A stretch of 64,000 nt of DNA. Source: UBA7985 sp002690455 (GTDB taxonomy: Bacteria > Pseudomonadota > Alphaproteobacteria > UBA7985). Where the stretch lies: assembly GCA_965662775.1 (NCBI GenBank), contig CBFIIW010000009.1, positions 47,362 through 111,361 on the forward strand, given 5' to 3'. A program made the translations under genes and the position numbers. The notes beneath the pieces were generated by a model that made no database searches, was not told the origin of the DNA, and was given only the letters and a program-made list of their open reading frames with translations. This document shows positions 52,274 through 60,127 of the stretch, piece after piece (position 1 is the stretch's first letter; each line of letters begins with the position of its first letter).

Positions 52274-53188
52274 ATGAAACCTTATGACTTCGCCCTCTAC
52301 GCCTTGGTGCTGGTGGGCTGGTCGACCAGTTGGCTGCCGCTTAAGTGGCAGGTGGGAGAGATAGCCCCTGAGGTTTCTCTGACCTGGCGATTTGCGATCG
52401 CGGGCAGTCTGCTGATGGTCATCACCTGGCAGAGCGGTCGAAGACTTCACCTTCAGCCGCTGGAGCATGCGATGGCCTTAGCCATCGGCGTGTTTCTGTT
52501 TTCAACCAACTATTTTTTCTTTTACACCGGCGCTGTAGTGCTGCCTTCCGGACTGCTTGCCGTGGTTTTCGCGAGTGCCTCATTGATTAATCTCTTCTAC
52601 AGCGCCTTGATATTCCGAGCGCCAATCGCGACCCGAGACTTGCTGGCTTCAGCACTCGGTTTCAGTGGGATCATAATGCTGTACTGGCCGGAGATTGTCA
52701 GAGAGGCGGCGGCATTGCCGGTGTTGGCAGCACTGGGGTTGTGCGTGCTTGGTACCCTGAGCTTTTGCAGCGGTAATATGGTATCGACGGCCGCACAGCG
52801 GCGAGGCCTGCCGATCATGGGCTCGACGGCTTGGGCCATGCTCTATGGTGCGGGGCTGATGCTCGCGATGAGCCTGATTCGCGGTCAGCAGCTCAGCATT
52901 GAGTTCACCTGGCAGTATATTGGTGGCGGTCTATGGCTTGCGGTGTTCGGCAGCGTCATTGCCTTTACGGCCTACCTGACGCTCCTGGGACGGATTGGTG
53001 CAAGCCGCGCTGCCTATGCCACAGTGCTGTTTCCGCCGATCGCCTTGGGGTTATCATCACTGTTCGAAGGCTATCAATGGACCGTTTCGGCACTGTTTGG
53101 TCTGCCATTGGTACTGATTGGGATTGTACTGATCAACCAGACCCGCAAGCGCCACGCTCCAGCAGGTGAAAAAATCAACGAACCTTGA
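52274..53188 (+). CDS. EamA/DMT-family permease
   Basis: The 304-residue membrane protein has ten predicted helices in two EamA repeats. The C-terminal repeat ends near LVLIGIVLINQTRKR, followed by a short basic cytoplasmic tail. It is probably a metabolite or amino acid exporter; the substrate is unknown. It lies between the DUF1330 gene and a GNAT acetyltransferase on the same strand with gaps of about 20 bases each, so the three look like one operon. Confidence 0.88.
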   Translation: MKPYDFALYALVLVGWSTSWLPLKWQVGEIAPEVSLTWRFAIAGSLLMVITWQSGRRLHLQPLEHAMALAIGVFLFSTNYFFFYTGAVVLPSGLLAVVFASASLINLFYSALIFRAPIATRDLLASALGFSGIIMLYWPEIVREAAALPVLAALGLCVLGTLSFCSGNMVSTAAQRRGLPIMGSTAWAMLYGAGLMLAMSLIRGQQLSIEFTWQYIGGGLWLAVFGSVIAFTAYLTLLGRIGASRAAYATVLFPPIALGLSSLFEGYQWTVSALFGLPLVLIGIVLINQTRKRHAPAGEKINEP

Positions 53189-53209
53189 CACCGGGACGAT
53201 TGAAAGACC

Positions 53210-53965
53210 ATGAACACTTCCAAGCCTCAGCCTGGCTGGCTCGACGAGCTTGGCCCACGGATTAGTGGCCAGACCCAGTGGCAGCGTCCTCAACCCCACA
53301 CCTTCGATGGCCGGTATTGCCGACTTGAACCAATGGAAATCAAACGGCACGGGGATGATCTCTGGGCACAGATGAGGGTGGCCGACCCTGACTTGCGCCA
53401 GTGGATGTATCTCGCTGGGCTTGGTCCCTTTGACACCCAGCAGGCTTTCGTTGATGCGTGGGAGGGCTTTGCCGATGTCGTCGATAACCTGACCTATGTC
53501 GTCATCCCCACAGATCCTGTATCTGGCCTGCCAGAGGTCGCAACAGGACAGCTCAGCTTTTTGCGCCTGCGCCCGGCGGTCGGATCGATCGAGGTCGGCT
53601 TTGTCCGTTTTCCGCCGCAAATGGCGCGCACTCGGGTTTCGACCGAAGCGCAGTTCCTGTTGTTGAGCCACGTATTCGATGATCTGGGCTATCGTCGCTA
53701 CGAGTGGAAGTGCAACGCCGACAATGGGCCATCAATGCGCACGGCGGAGCGGTTGGGCTTTACCTACGAAGGCACCTTCCGGCAAGATATGATCAACCAC
53801 GGTCGGAACCGGGATACGGCCTGGTGGTCGATCATTGACAGCGAATGGCCAAGGCTGAAGCAAGCCTATGAAGCTTGGCTGGATCCATCGAATTTTGATG
53901 CGACGGGGCAGCAGCATCGGGCGCTTGGCAACCTAATTGCTGAAGGCCGCTTGGCAGTAGTCTAG
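53210..53965 (+). CDS. GNAT-family acetyltransferase (RimJ/RimL type)
   Basis: The 251-residue protein has the RimJ/RimL-like GNAT fold: an N-terminal strand with CRLEPMEIKRHGDDLW, the acetyl-CoA-binding region around VRFPPQMARTRVSTEAQFLLL, and the helix NGPSMRTAERLGFTYEGTFRQ. It is likely to transfer an acetyl group to a protein N-terminus or small amine. It is the last gene of the run 51960-53965. Confidence 0.87.
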   Translation: MNTSKPQPGWLDELGPRISGQTQWQRPQPHTFDGRYCRLEPMEIKRHGDDLWAQMRVADPDLRQWMYLAGLGPFDTQQAFVDAWEGFADVVDNLTYVVIPTDPVSGLPEVATGQLSFLRLRPAVGSIEVGFVRFPPQMARTRVSTEAQFLLLSHVFDDLGYRRYEWKCNADNGPSMRTAERLGFTYEGTFRQDMINHGRNRDTAWWSIIDSEWPRLKQAYEAWLDPSNFDATGQQHRALGNLIAEGRLAVV

Positions 53966-54136
53966 CCAAAGCCTGATCTGCTGCACAGAGCTCAATTTCA
54001 GCGTGGGGAACAGTTTTGGCGGGGCAGGTTCAGACGGGGTCAGAGCATTCAGAGCGGCAGCGCGCAGAACGAACGGCGCGCGACAGACCGGGGTAGAGTC
54101 GCGGCGCGGCAATTCGGGAAGCCAACGCGGGTACTT

Positions 54137-55012
54137 TCAGGCCAAATCTATATCGTCCCTGAGCACAGGAAGCCGGGCCTCGTAAGCTGCTGTAAAGCCA
54201 GCCTCATCTTCGATTTCAAAGGCAAAGGGCAGGTACAGCGCAGGCGCTTGGGCGGCGGTTCCGGACCAAGTGACCTCGGCTTTGGTCGTATTGATCAAAC
54301 GAGCCTCAATTTCAACCAACATGGGCGCCTTGAAGTAAGCCTGATAGACTTGCAGGCTTTCGAGCGCACCGGCCTCAAGCCGAGGCACTGACAGGCCATT
54401 CTCGTCTTCAATCAGCAGGTGTAAGCCGAGGTGGTTGCTTTCGGCTTGGAACTCAGCAAGAGCCTCGGAGACGCGTGTGGGTGCGTCAATATCGCTGCGC
54501 GCGCGTGCGGTGGTCAGGTCGGGGATACCCTGAAAGTCCTGCACGCCGCGATTGATCTGCGGGAAAGTACCTGGCCCGTCAGCCGTTGAGTTTCCCACTG
54601 CTCCCGTTTCTCCAGTTGCTCCCGTTTCTCCGGTTGCTCCTGGCGTCATGGTTGGTTCAGGTGTTCGATTTGTTTCGCCCATCCCGGTTTTGCCATCCGG
54701 ATCAGCCAGAAAGCTCAAGTCTTCTATAAAATCGCCTGCGCGGGTGGTTTCTGACGTGGAGGTCGTGGCAGCGTCCGCCAGCCCGTCCGACAGTCTGGCC
54801 TCGCTCGCGCTACCCGAAGCCGCGTTCGAGGCACCTACGGTCCTTTCCTCATCCGTGTCGCTCGAATGAGCACCAGATGGACCATTCAATGGATCCGAGG
54901 GAACGCTATCTCTTATAAGTGCCTCGGCGCGGTCATTGAGGCCTAGCACCCAAAATCCGAATTGCATCAGCGGCAAAAACGAGCTTCCAAAAAGATCAAG
55001 CAAACCGAACAT
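54137..55012 (-). CDS. Orphan protein: hydrophobic N-terminus, disordered collagen-like linker, beta-rich C-terminus
   Basis: I do not recognise this 291-residue protein. Its first 27 residues are hydrophobic (MFGLLDLFGSSFLPLMQFGF), perhaps a membrane or granule-surface helix. A long acidic Ser/Thr/Gly-rich linker follows, including GATGETGATGETGAVG, five Gly-X-Y triplets in a row. The last 140 residues look beta-rich (LLIEDENGLSVPRLEAG, APALYLPFAFEIEDEAGF). I start at ATG 55012, because it makes the N-terminus parallel the next gene upstream (also MF, LF, then a hydrophobic helix); a TTG at 55069 is the longer option. The two genes form a 75-base-spaced pair and may encode related partners. 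Confidence 0.6.
   Translation of the reverse strand: MFGLLDLFGSSFLPLMQFGFWVLGLNDRAEALIRDSVPSDPLNGPSGAHSSDTDEERTVGASNAASGSASEARLSDGLADAATTSTSETTRAGDFIEDLSFLADPDGKTGMGETNRTPEPTMTPGATGETGATGETGAVGNSTADGPGTFPQINRGVQDFQGIPDLTTARARSDIDAPTRVSEALAEFQAESNHLGLHLLIEDENGLSVPRLEAGALESLQVYQAYFKAPMLVEIEARLINTTKAEVTWSGTAAQAPALYLPFAFEIEDEAGFTAAYEARLPVLRDDIDLA
54600..54641. repeat. 18-base tandem repeat inside the orphan gene
   Basis: The 18-base unit GCTCCCGTTTCTCCAGTT is present twice, with one difference, plus a partial third copy. On the coding strand it gives GATGET repeats, the collagen-like Gly-X-Y run. Such repeats vary in number by slippage without breaking the frame. Confidence 0.75.
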
Positions 55013-55087
55013 GGTCGTGAAGGGAACTCCGGCAGGGAAGCTTGCTTGGTAAAAATATCTTGGGTCCAAAACAAGATGAAAAGGCGC

Positions 55088-55741
55088 TCAAAGCAAGTCG
55101 GTATTCCAGATTGCCAGATTGTGGTTGAGGTCGGTGATTTCGCCCAACGCGTCGGGCAGGCGGGCATCAATGCGCCAATAGACGCCATCGAAGGCGGTGT
55201 TGGCCGTGCCTTCAAGTGAAACCAGGGCGCCGGTTTGGTTATCATTCAGGACAACATCAATGCTTGGTTGGATGAGCGGACTGAAGACCTCTGCCTCGCT
55301 GAGCTGAAAGGCCAGCTTCAACAGGGCGTTTGGGTCGAGCCCGTCGTGATCTCGAAGCGCGATGTTTAAAGACACTTGTGGGTCTTGTTCGCTAGGCCGG
55401 GTGATTTCGACAAAGCCGGTCAGAATCATGGTTGCGTCATCAAGCTCACTGGTGGTGTCAGAGACAGTCACTTGCCATTGCGTTGTTGCCTCTTTGACCG
55501 CGCTGCGATCGATTTGTGCAAAGCTGCCGCGAGGTGTGGGAAGCAACTGTGTGTCGTCGGTCGTTGAAGACACGGTATCACGGGTCGGCAGCGGGGCTTG
55601 TGGGTCCTGCCGCGCGTCCGTTTTGTAACTGTTGAAAGAACCGTTTGGAGGCTCATTCGATGCCTGCGGCAGGTCAGGAACAAGCCAGCCAAAAGCCCAA
55701 GCTGCTAGATCCTGAGCGCCCTGAAAAAGCGACGCGAACAT
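55088..55741 (-). CDS. Orphan protein paired with the 54137 gene
   Basis: This 217-residue protein also has no family I recognise. It begins with a hydrophobic helix (MFASLFQGAQDLAAWAFGWL). A Pro/Ser/Thr-rich linker (about 25-75) and a C-terminal domain of about 140 residues rich in beta strands follow (VSLNIALRDHDGLDPNALL, TAFDGVYWRIDARLP). Layout and style mirror the downstream 291-residue protein, suggesting an old duplication or a two-component structure. There is no clear ribosome site before the ATG, and a CCCCCCGGGGG run lies 30-40 bases upstream. Confidence 0.6.
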   Translation of the reverse strand: MFASLFQGAQDLAAWAFGWLVPDLPQASNEPPNGSFNSYKTDARQDPQAPLPTRDTVSSTTDDTQLLPTPRGSFAQIDRSAVKEATTQWQVTVSDTTSELDDATMILTGFVEITRPSEQDPQVSLNIALRDHDGLDPNALLKLAFQLSEAEVFSPLIQPSIDVVLNDNQTGALVSLEGTANTAFDGVYWRIDARLPDALGEITDLNHNLAIWNTDLL

Positions 55742-55916
55742 TGAAAAAACTCAATAAAAAAAGGGACCCCCCGGGGGCGATCAAAAATGACCTCAAAATA
55801 CGAGGGCACTTTTTAACGTCGCATATTATTCGGTGAAGATCAACTAACCCAGCGCCATTCATGCCGAGGGGGACTGTATCGGGACAGGTTGTTTGACCCT
55901 GATCTACAGCACTCAC

Positions 55917-56564
55917 TTATGCATGGCGAAGAATGGCGCTGCTATACTCTGGTAATTGCATGGCCAGAAACCGCAGCACACTTTTTTTCGTATCTTCCAA
56001 ATTTATGGTTCTCGGGTCCATATGAAGCGCCAGCCACATGCCGCCTAACAGCATTTCCAGCCAACTTGATATCTCTTTTGAACGCTCAGGCTCCGTCGGC
56101 AGCAATTGATCCAAGATGTCTTTGCCCGTTTGCTCAATGCGCAGATCAAAGGCGCTTATCTCAGTTCCCTGAGACAAGACGATTTCCTTTTCTCCCCAAA
56201 ACGCGAACCACACGGAAATGAACTCTTCGTTGCACACTTCCGGATCAAACTCGGCTCGAATCAATGCAATAAGCCTTTCAATTGGGTCTTCGCCTGCTTC
56301 TTCCAGCAATCTGTTCCAGTTCCGCTCGTAGGAAATATAGAGATCCCGCAGCGCCTCGGCCAGCAGGCCGGACTTGGACTTGAAGTAAAAAACGGCAACA
56401 CCCGGAGACAAGCCTGCTTCGTTGGCTACAGTCGCCAACGTCGTTCGTCTTAAGCCATTTACGACGATCGAACGGCGCGTGGCGTCGAGCAACTGTCTGC
56501 GCCGGCGCTCCGCGTTCTCTTTTCGCTCCTTCCTGGGGCGCGTTTGAGAGTCGATTTTAGGCAT
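55917..56564 (-). CDS. TetR-family regulator, BetI-like
   Basis: The 215-residue regulator has a basic N-terminal arm and the TetR helix-turn-helix (RRSIVVNGLRRTTLATVANE, then SPGVAVFYFKSKSGLLAEAL). Its C-terminal domain resembles BetI (FISVWFAFWGEKEI, SSWLEMLLGGMWLALHMDP). BetI represses choline/betaine genes. No betAB genes are in the window, but the divergent side leads to an ArsR gene and a dimethylglycine-dehydrogenase-like gene, and an MttB-family gene follows, so control of methylated-amine breakdown is plausible. Confidence 0.88.
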   Translation of the reverse strand: MPKIDSQTRPRKERKENAERRRRQLLDATRRSIVVNGLRRTTLATVANEAGLSPGVAVFYFKSKSGLLAEALRDLYISYERNWNRLLEEAGEDPIERLIALIRAEFDPEVCNEEFISVWFAFWGEKEIVLSQGTEISAFDLRIEQTGKDILDQLLPTEPERSKEISSWLEMLLGGMWLALHMDPRTINLEDTKKSVLRFLAMQLPEYSSAILRHA

Positions 56565-56843
56565 AAGACTAAGCCTCCATTACCTGTCACATCAATTTGG
56601 CACAGATGGACCTTAGCTTAAGCAATATATTTTTATTTGAATGTGCAAATAAACTTTACGGCCATCCTGCGGTTGTGATAGAGTAACAACTATTGGTTGG
56701 TTGTTGTGCTGGAATCTTTGCGTTTTTTTTAACCAACGTCTTCGTATTATTGGCGAGTAGGTTCTGGGCCGCCGGTACGAATGATTTACCGACTGGCTTT
56801 ATAGCCGGTAGCAAACTTGGAAATAATCTAGGCAACTAGATCT
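56565..56843. promoter_or_regulatory. AT-rich divergent promoter region between tetR-like and arsR-like genes
   Basis: This 279-base gap is AT-rich (for example, AGCAATATATTTTTATTTGA near 56620) and separates two regulator genes that read apart. Near 56788-56812 CTGGC and GCCGG flank TTTATA inside TACCG...CGGTA, a dyad that could be an operator for the ArsR protein, since it lies 35-60 bases before its ATG. Further A/T runs (GTTTTTTTTAACC) follow a GGTTGGTTGTTG repeat. No gene seen. Confidence 0.4.
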
Positions 56844-57197
56844 ATGAAGAAATTGAAGTCTCTGCCTTCTATCGATGCAACAGCGGCGAACAATACTGAG
56901 CGTCTGGATACTGGCGCGATGCTGGAACAGGCTGAGAGTGCCTGTGAGTTTTTGCGCGCAATCGCAACACCAACGCGGCTGATGTTGCTCTGCCATCTGA
57001 TTGATGGCGAGCATACGGTTTCAGAGTTGGCTGATCTTGTGGGTGCGAAGCAAAGCCTAACGTCTCACCATCTCAACCGCCTAAAGCTCTCCGGGCTGGT
57101 TGCCAGTCGCCGTGATGAGAAATTCATTTTCTACCGATTGGAAAATGCGGTGGTCAAGAACGTGGTGTCGATCCTCTACGACGAATTTTGCCGTTGA
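56844..57197 (+). CDS. ArsR-family regulator with BigR/SqrR-type cysteine pair
   Basis: The 117-residue winged-helix repressor has the ArsR core (ATPTRLMLLCHLIDGEHTVS, QSLTSHHLNRLKLSGLVASR). It lacks the ELCVC metal site of arsenic sensors. Instead C50 and C116 sit at the places, and with the 66-residue spacing, of the two cysteines that form the tetrasulfide or disulfide in BigR (C42/C108) and SqrR (C41/C107); the contexts LLCHL and LYDEFC are alike too. Those proteins sense persulfide and hydrogen sulfide. A third Cys, C34, is extra. The next gene downstream is a dimethylglycine-dehydrogenase-like flavoprotein, not a usual sulfide-oxidation gene. Confidence 0.82.
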   Translation: MKKLKSLPSIDATAANNTERLDTGAMLEQAESACEFLRAIATPTRLMLLCHLIDGEHTVSELADLVGAKQSLTSHHLNRLKLSGLVASRRDEKFIFYRLENAVVKNVVSILYDEFCR

Positions 57198-57410
57198 AGT
57201 CTCTGAGGCTGTGCGGTTGGTCTAGGTCGCTGAGTAATCGTGGCTCTTACACGGATCAGCAGATCGTCCCATCCTTCTTTAACAGCCTCTGTCGCATCCA
57301 AGCGAAAGGATGAGGACTCTGTGTATTAAGAGTGACTGAGCGTATCGCGTTAGGAGCGCGATCAGTCTATTCTTCTGCCTAAATGTGCCCATCTGAAAAG
57401 ACCCTTTGCA

Positions 57411-59834
57411 ATGAAAACACACACTCAGGTCGCCGTTATTGGCGGCGGTATCGCTGGATGCTCTACCCTCTACCATCTGACCGAAGAAGGCATCTTCGAC
57501 TGTGTTCTCATTGAGCGTGATGAGCTAACGTCCGGCACAACCTGGCATTCGGCGGCTCAGGTGACCAACTTTGGCGGCACCCAGACCATGATCGGGCTAA
57601 AAACGCTTTCGATCCGACTTTATAAGGAGCTCGCGGATGACCCCGAGTACCCGATAAACTATCACCATGCCAGCGGTGGGCTGCGGCTGGCAACGACACA
57701 GGACCATCTGGACGGTTACCAACACTTTGTCAGCCTCGCCAAAGGTATGGGGGTCGACTTTGAGGTGATTGACGCCGAAGAAAGTGCGCGACGGCATCCG
57801 CTGATAACCAGCGACAATTTACTCGGCGCGCTCTGGGATCCGCTTGATGGTGACATTGATCCCGCCCAGCTTTGTCAGGCGCTGGTCCGGCGCGCGCGCA
57901 ATGCGGGTGCCGAGGTCTATCGTTTCAACCCGGTTGAAGGTCTGACTCATCGACCGGATGGCACCTGGACGGTGCACACCAAGGACGGCGATATTCATGC
58001 GGAGAAGATCGTCAACGCCGGGGGTTATCGATGCAATGAGCTGAGCCGGATGATGGGGACAGAGTTGCCTGTGGCGTCGATGGAACACCAATACATGCTG
58101 ACCGACCCAATCGAAGCTATTGCTGCTTTGGATTACCGCGTGCCGCTGATCCGCTGTCCGAGCGCTGATTTTTACAGCCGACAGGAGAAAGATGGTCTGC
58201 TGATCGGTTTTTATGAGCAGGACTGCCGAACGTGGGGCCTTGAGGGTATTGACCCAAACTTCACTATGGCGCTCTGCCCTGACGATCTTGATCGGGTCAC
58301 GGATGTGATGGATGGAGCCTTCCATCGGATACCAGCGCTCGAGACTGTTGGGGTTCACACGGTGGTCAACGGGCCCATCACCTACACCCCGGACGGGTTG
58401 CCGCTGGTGGGGCGGATCCCGGGGGTCCGTAATGCCTTCTGCATCACGGGACTGCGGGCAGGCCTTGGGGAGGGCGGTGGGCATGGCTGGCTGCTTGCGC
58501 AGATCATTGCGCATGGCGAGGCTTGCTATGACACGTGGTGTCTCGACCCGCGCCGGTTCACGCGGCACGTGACCGAGGAGGTAACCGCCCTCAAGGCGAT
58601 TGAGGATTATCAGAACGAATTCCGCTTTCATATGCCTCATGAGCACCGGCCCGCAGCGCGACCGCTCAAGGTTTCGCCACTCTATGACAGACTGTCGGGC
58701 CTTGGTGCGCACTATGCGGTGGTCAATGGCTGGGAGCGCGCGGATTTCTTCGCGCCATTGACCAATTTCGAGGAACGACTGTCGTTCCGGCGCAACAATG
58801 TGCACGACATCGTCGCAGCCGAAGTTGCAAACGTGACCAGCAACGTCGGTATCGCGGAGGTTAATGGCTTTAACCGGATCGAAATTAGCGGCACGGGCGT
58901 GCATGACTGGCTCGAAGGTCTCAGCTGCTCGCGCGTGCCGCGCTCGGTGGGTAAGGTCGGACTGATCTATCTTCTCAATCATCGCGGTGACATTAAAGCT
59001 GAGGCCACGGTTGTCACGCAGTCAGACGGGTCGGTTTGGTATGGCTCGGCGGCGGCGTCAGAGCAGCATGACTGGGACTGGCTGACCGATCATTTGCCGC
59101 CTGATGGATCGATCCGGTTGCGCAGTCTGACAGCCGGTTGGAATATCCTACTGGTGGCTGGACCTCGGGCGCGGGCGCTGATGGCGCAAGTGGCACCACG
59201 TCAGGAGTGGTCATCCAAGGCCTTCCCCTGGTTAACCGCGCAGCCGGTGTCTGTTGGCCATATTGAGGCTCAGGCAATGGCGGTGTCGTTCTCTGGCGAG
59301 GTTGCCTTCGAGTTACACGTGCCGATGGAGCAGAGCCGAGCAGCCTTCGACCTGATCTGGGCAAAAGGACAGGCCGAGTTTGGCCTTCAGCCTTTTGGCC
59401 TGAGAGCTATAGAGAGCATGCGGCTTGAGAAGGGATATCGGCATTGGAAGGCGGACTTGATCACCGAGTTCAACCCGCTGGAGAGCGCGCTGAGCTCTTT
59501 TGTTCGTGAGGATAAGGACTTCGTGGGGAAGGCGGGGCTTGAAGCACAACGCGCCGCTGGTAATCGACGCGAATTTGTGTCCCTCGCGATCGATACAAAG
59601 GTGGCAGAGGCCCACCCGGGTACGTCCATCGTTAGCTCCGATGGCGCGCTCTTGGGTACCATCACTTCGGCGGCTTGGGGGCATCGGAGTGGCTTGAATC
59701 TGGCTATGGGGTTTGTTGATCCCGGTGCGATGGCTCGGGATGATTTGTGCGTTGAGGTTTTGGGGCAGAGGGTACCGGCAAGGGTCCTGGAAGGCCAGGC
59801 TTTCGACCCAAGAAATGACCTTGTACGCGGCTAA
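57411..59834 (+). CDS. FAD-dependent oxidoreductase fused to GcvT domain (dimethylglycine dehydrogenase-like), second copy
   Basis: The 807-residue protein has the DAO-type FAD domain (VAVIGGGIAGCSTLYHL, then SGTTWHSAAQ with the likely covalent-FAD His). A GcvT/folate half follows (GEVAFELHVP, ESMRLEKGYRHWKADL, DKDFVGKAG). It should oxidise an N-methyl or similar substrate and hand the carbon to tetrahydrofolate. It shares layout but only moderate sequence with the 8946 protein, so substrates probably differ. The ATG follows a region with several possible promoter elements 213 bases long. A BetI-like and a BigR-like regulator precede it and an MttB-family gene follows, convergent. Confidence 0.88.
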   Translation: MKTHTQVAVIGGGIAGCSTLYHLTEEGIFDCVLIERDELTSGTTWHSAAQVTNFGGTQTMIGLKTLSIRLYKELADDPEYPINYHHASGGLRLATTQDHLDGYQHFVSLAKGMGVDFEVIDAEESARRHPLITSDNLLGALWDPLDGDIDPAQLCQALVRRARNAGAEVYRFNPVEGLTHRPDGTWTVHTKDGDIHAEKIVNAGGYRCNELSRMMGTELPVASMEHQYMLTDPIEAIAALDYRVPLIRCPSADFYSRQEKDGLLIGFYEQDCRTWGLEGIDPNFTMALCPDDLDRVTDVMDGAFHRIPALETVGVHTVVNGPITYTPDGLPLVGRIPGVRNAFCITGLRAGLGEGGGHGWLLAQIIAHGEACYDTWCLDPRRFTRHVTEEVTALKAIEDYQNEFRFHMPHEHRPAARPLKVSPLYDRLSGLGAHYAVVNGWERADFFAPLTNFEERLSFRRNNVHDIVAAEVANVTSNVGIAEVNGFNRIEISGTGVHDWLEGLSCSRVPRSVGKVGLIYLLNHRGDIKAEATVVTQSDGSVWYGSAAASEQHDWDWLTDHLPPDGSIRLRSLTAGWNILLVAGPRARALMAQVAPRQEWSSKAFPWLTAQPVSVGHIEAQAMAVSFSGEVAFELHVPMEQSRAAFDLIWAKGQAEFGLQPFGLRAIESMRLEKGYRHWKADLITEFNPLESALSSFVREDKDFVGKAGLEAQRAAGNRREFVSLAIDTKVAEAHPGTSIVSSDGALLGTITSAAWGHRSGLNLAMGFVDPGAMARDDLCVEVLGQRVPARVLEGQAFDPRNDLVRG

Positions 59835-60127
59835 TCTTGACAATCTGGCGTCATCGTTTGAGCCTCGCTCTTTCGTCAAATCGGGTGAAAAAATGCGCTC
59901 CCTTCTGATTTGTGCGCGGCCGGGCCTAAAGGTGCGAAGCGGCCTAGGCCCAAGCAGGCTACCAAATGGCGCCGAGATCCAAAGTAAATGTTCGAGGTTA
60001 AATCAACACTGCCGGATTTGTATCGGACGTGTTGCGGTCTCGATTTGACGCCGCTTCGCGGCTTACAAATCTCCCCCGCGCATCTCGTGATTTTTCGGCT
60101 GGTTTCGACAAATGCACTCATTTCTTC
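59835..60127. other. Convergent intergenic region carrying repeat copy 2
   Basis: This 293-base gap lies between two converging genes. It contains GC-rich palindromic parts (GGCCTAAAGGTGCGAAGCGGCCTAGGCC around 59925-59955 in pieces) and the reverse copy of the 45-base repeat at 60039-60083. No gene is visible. Confidence 0.5.
60039..60083 (-). repeat. 45-base dispersed repeat, copy 2 (inverted)
   Basis: This is the reverse complement of 51467-51511 with one mismatch; bases 60039-60075 are identical to the reverse complement of 51475-51511. Its palindromic core GCCGCTTCGCGGC is the inverted copy of the first element's core. It sits in the convergent gap after the flavoprotein gene. Confidence 0.8.

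Noticed and set aside
56844..57197. Arsenic- or cadmium-responsive ArsR
   Set aside because: The ELCVC-type metal site is missing, no arsenic resistance genes are near, and the cysteine placement matches BigR/SqrR.
57819..58982. 387-codon frame on the minus strand inside the second flavoprotein gene
   Set aside because: It is antisense to a well-supported FAD/GcvT protein and its composition is not protein-like.
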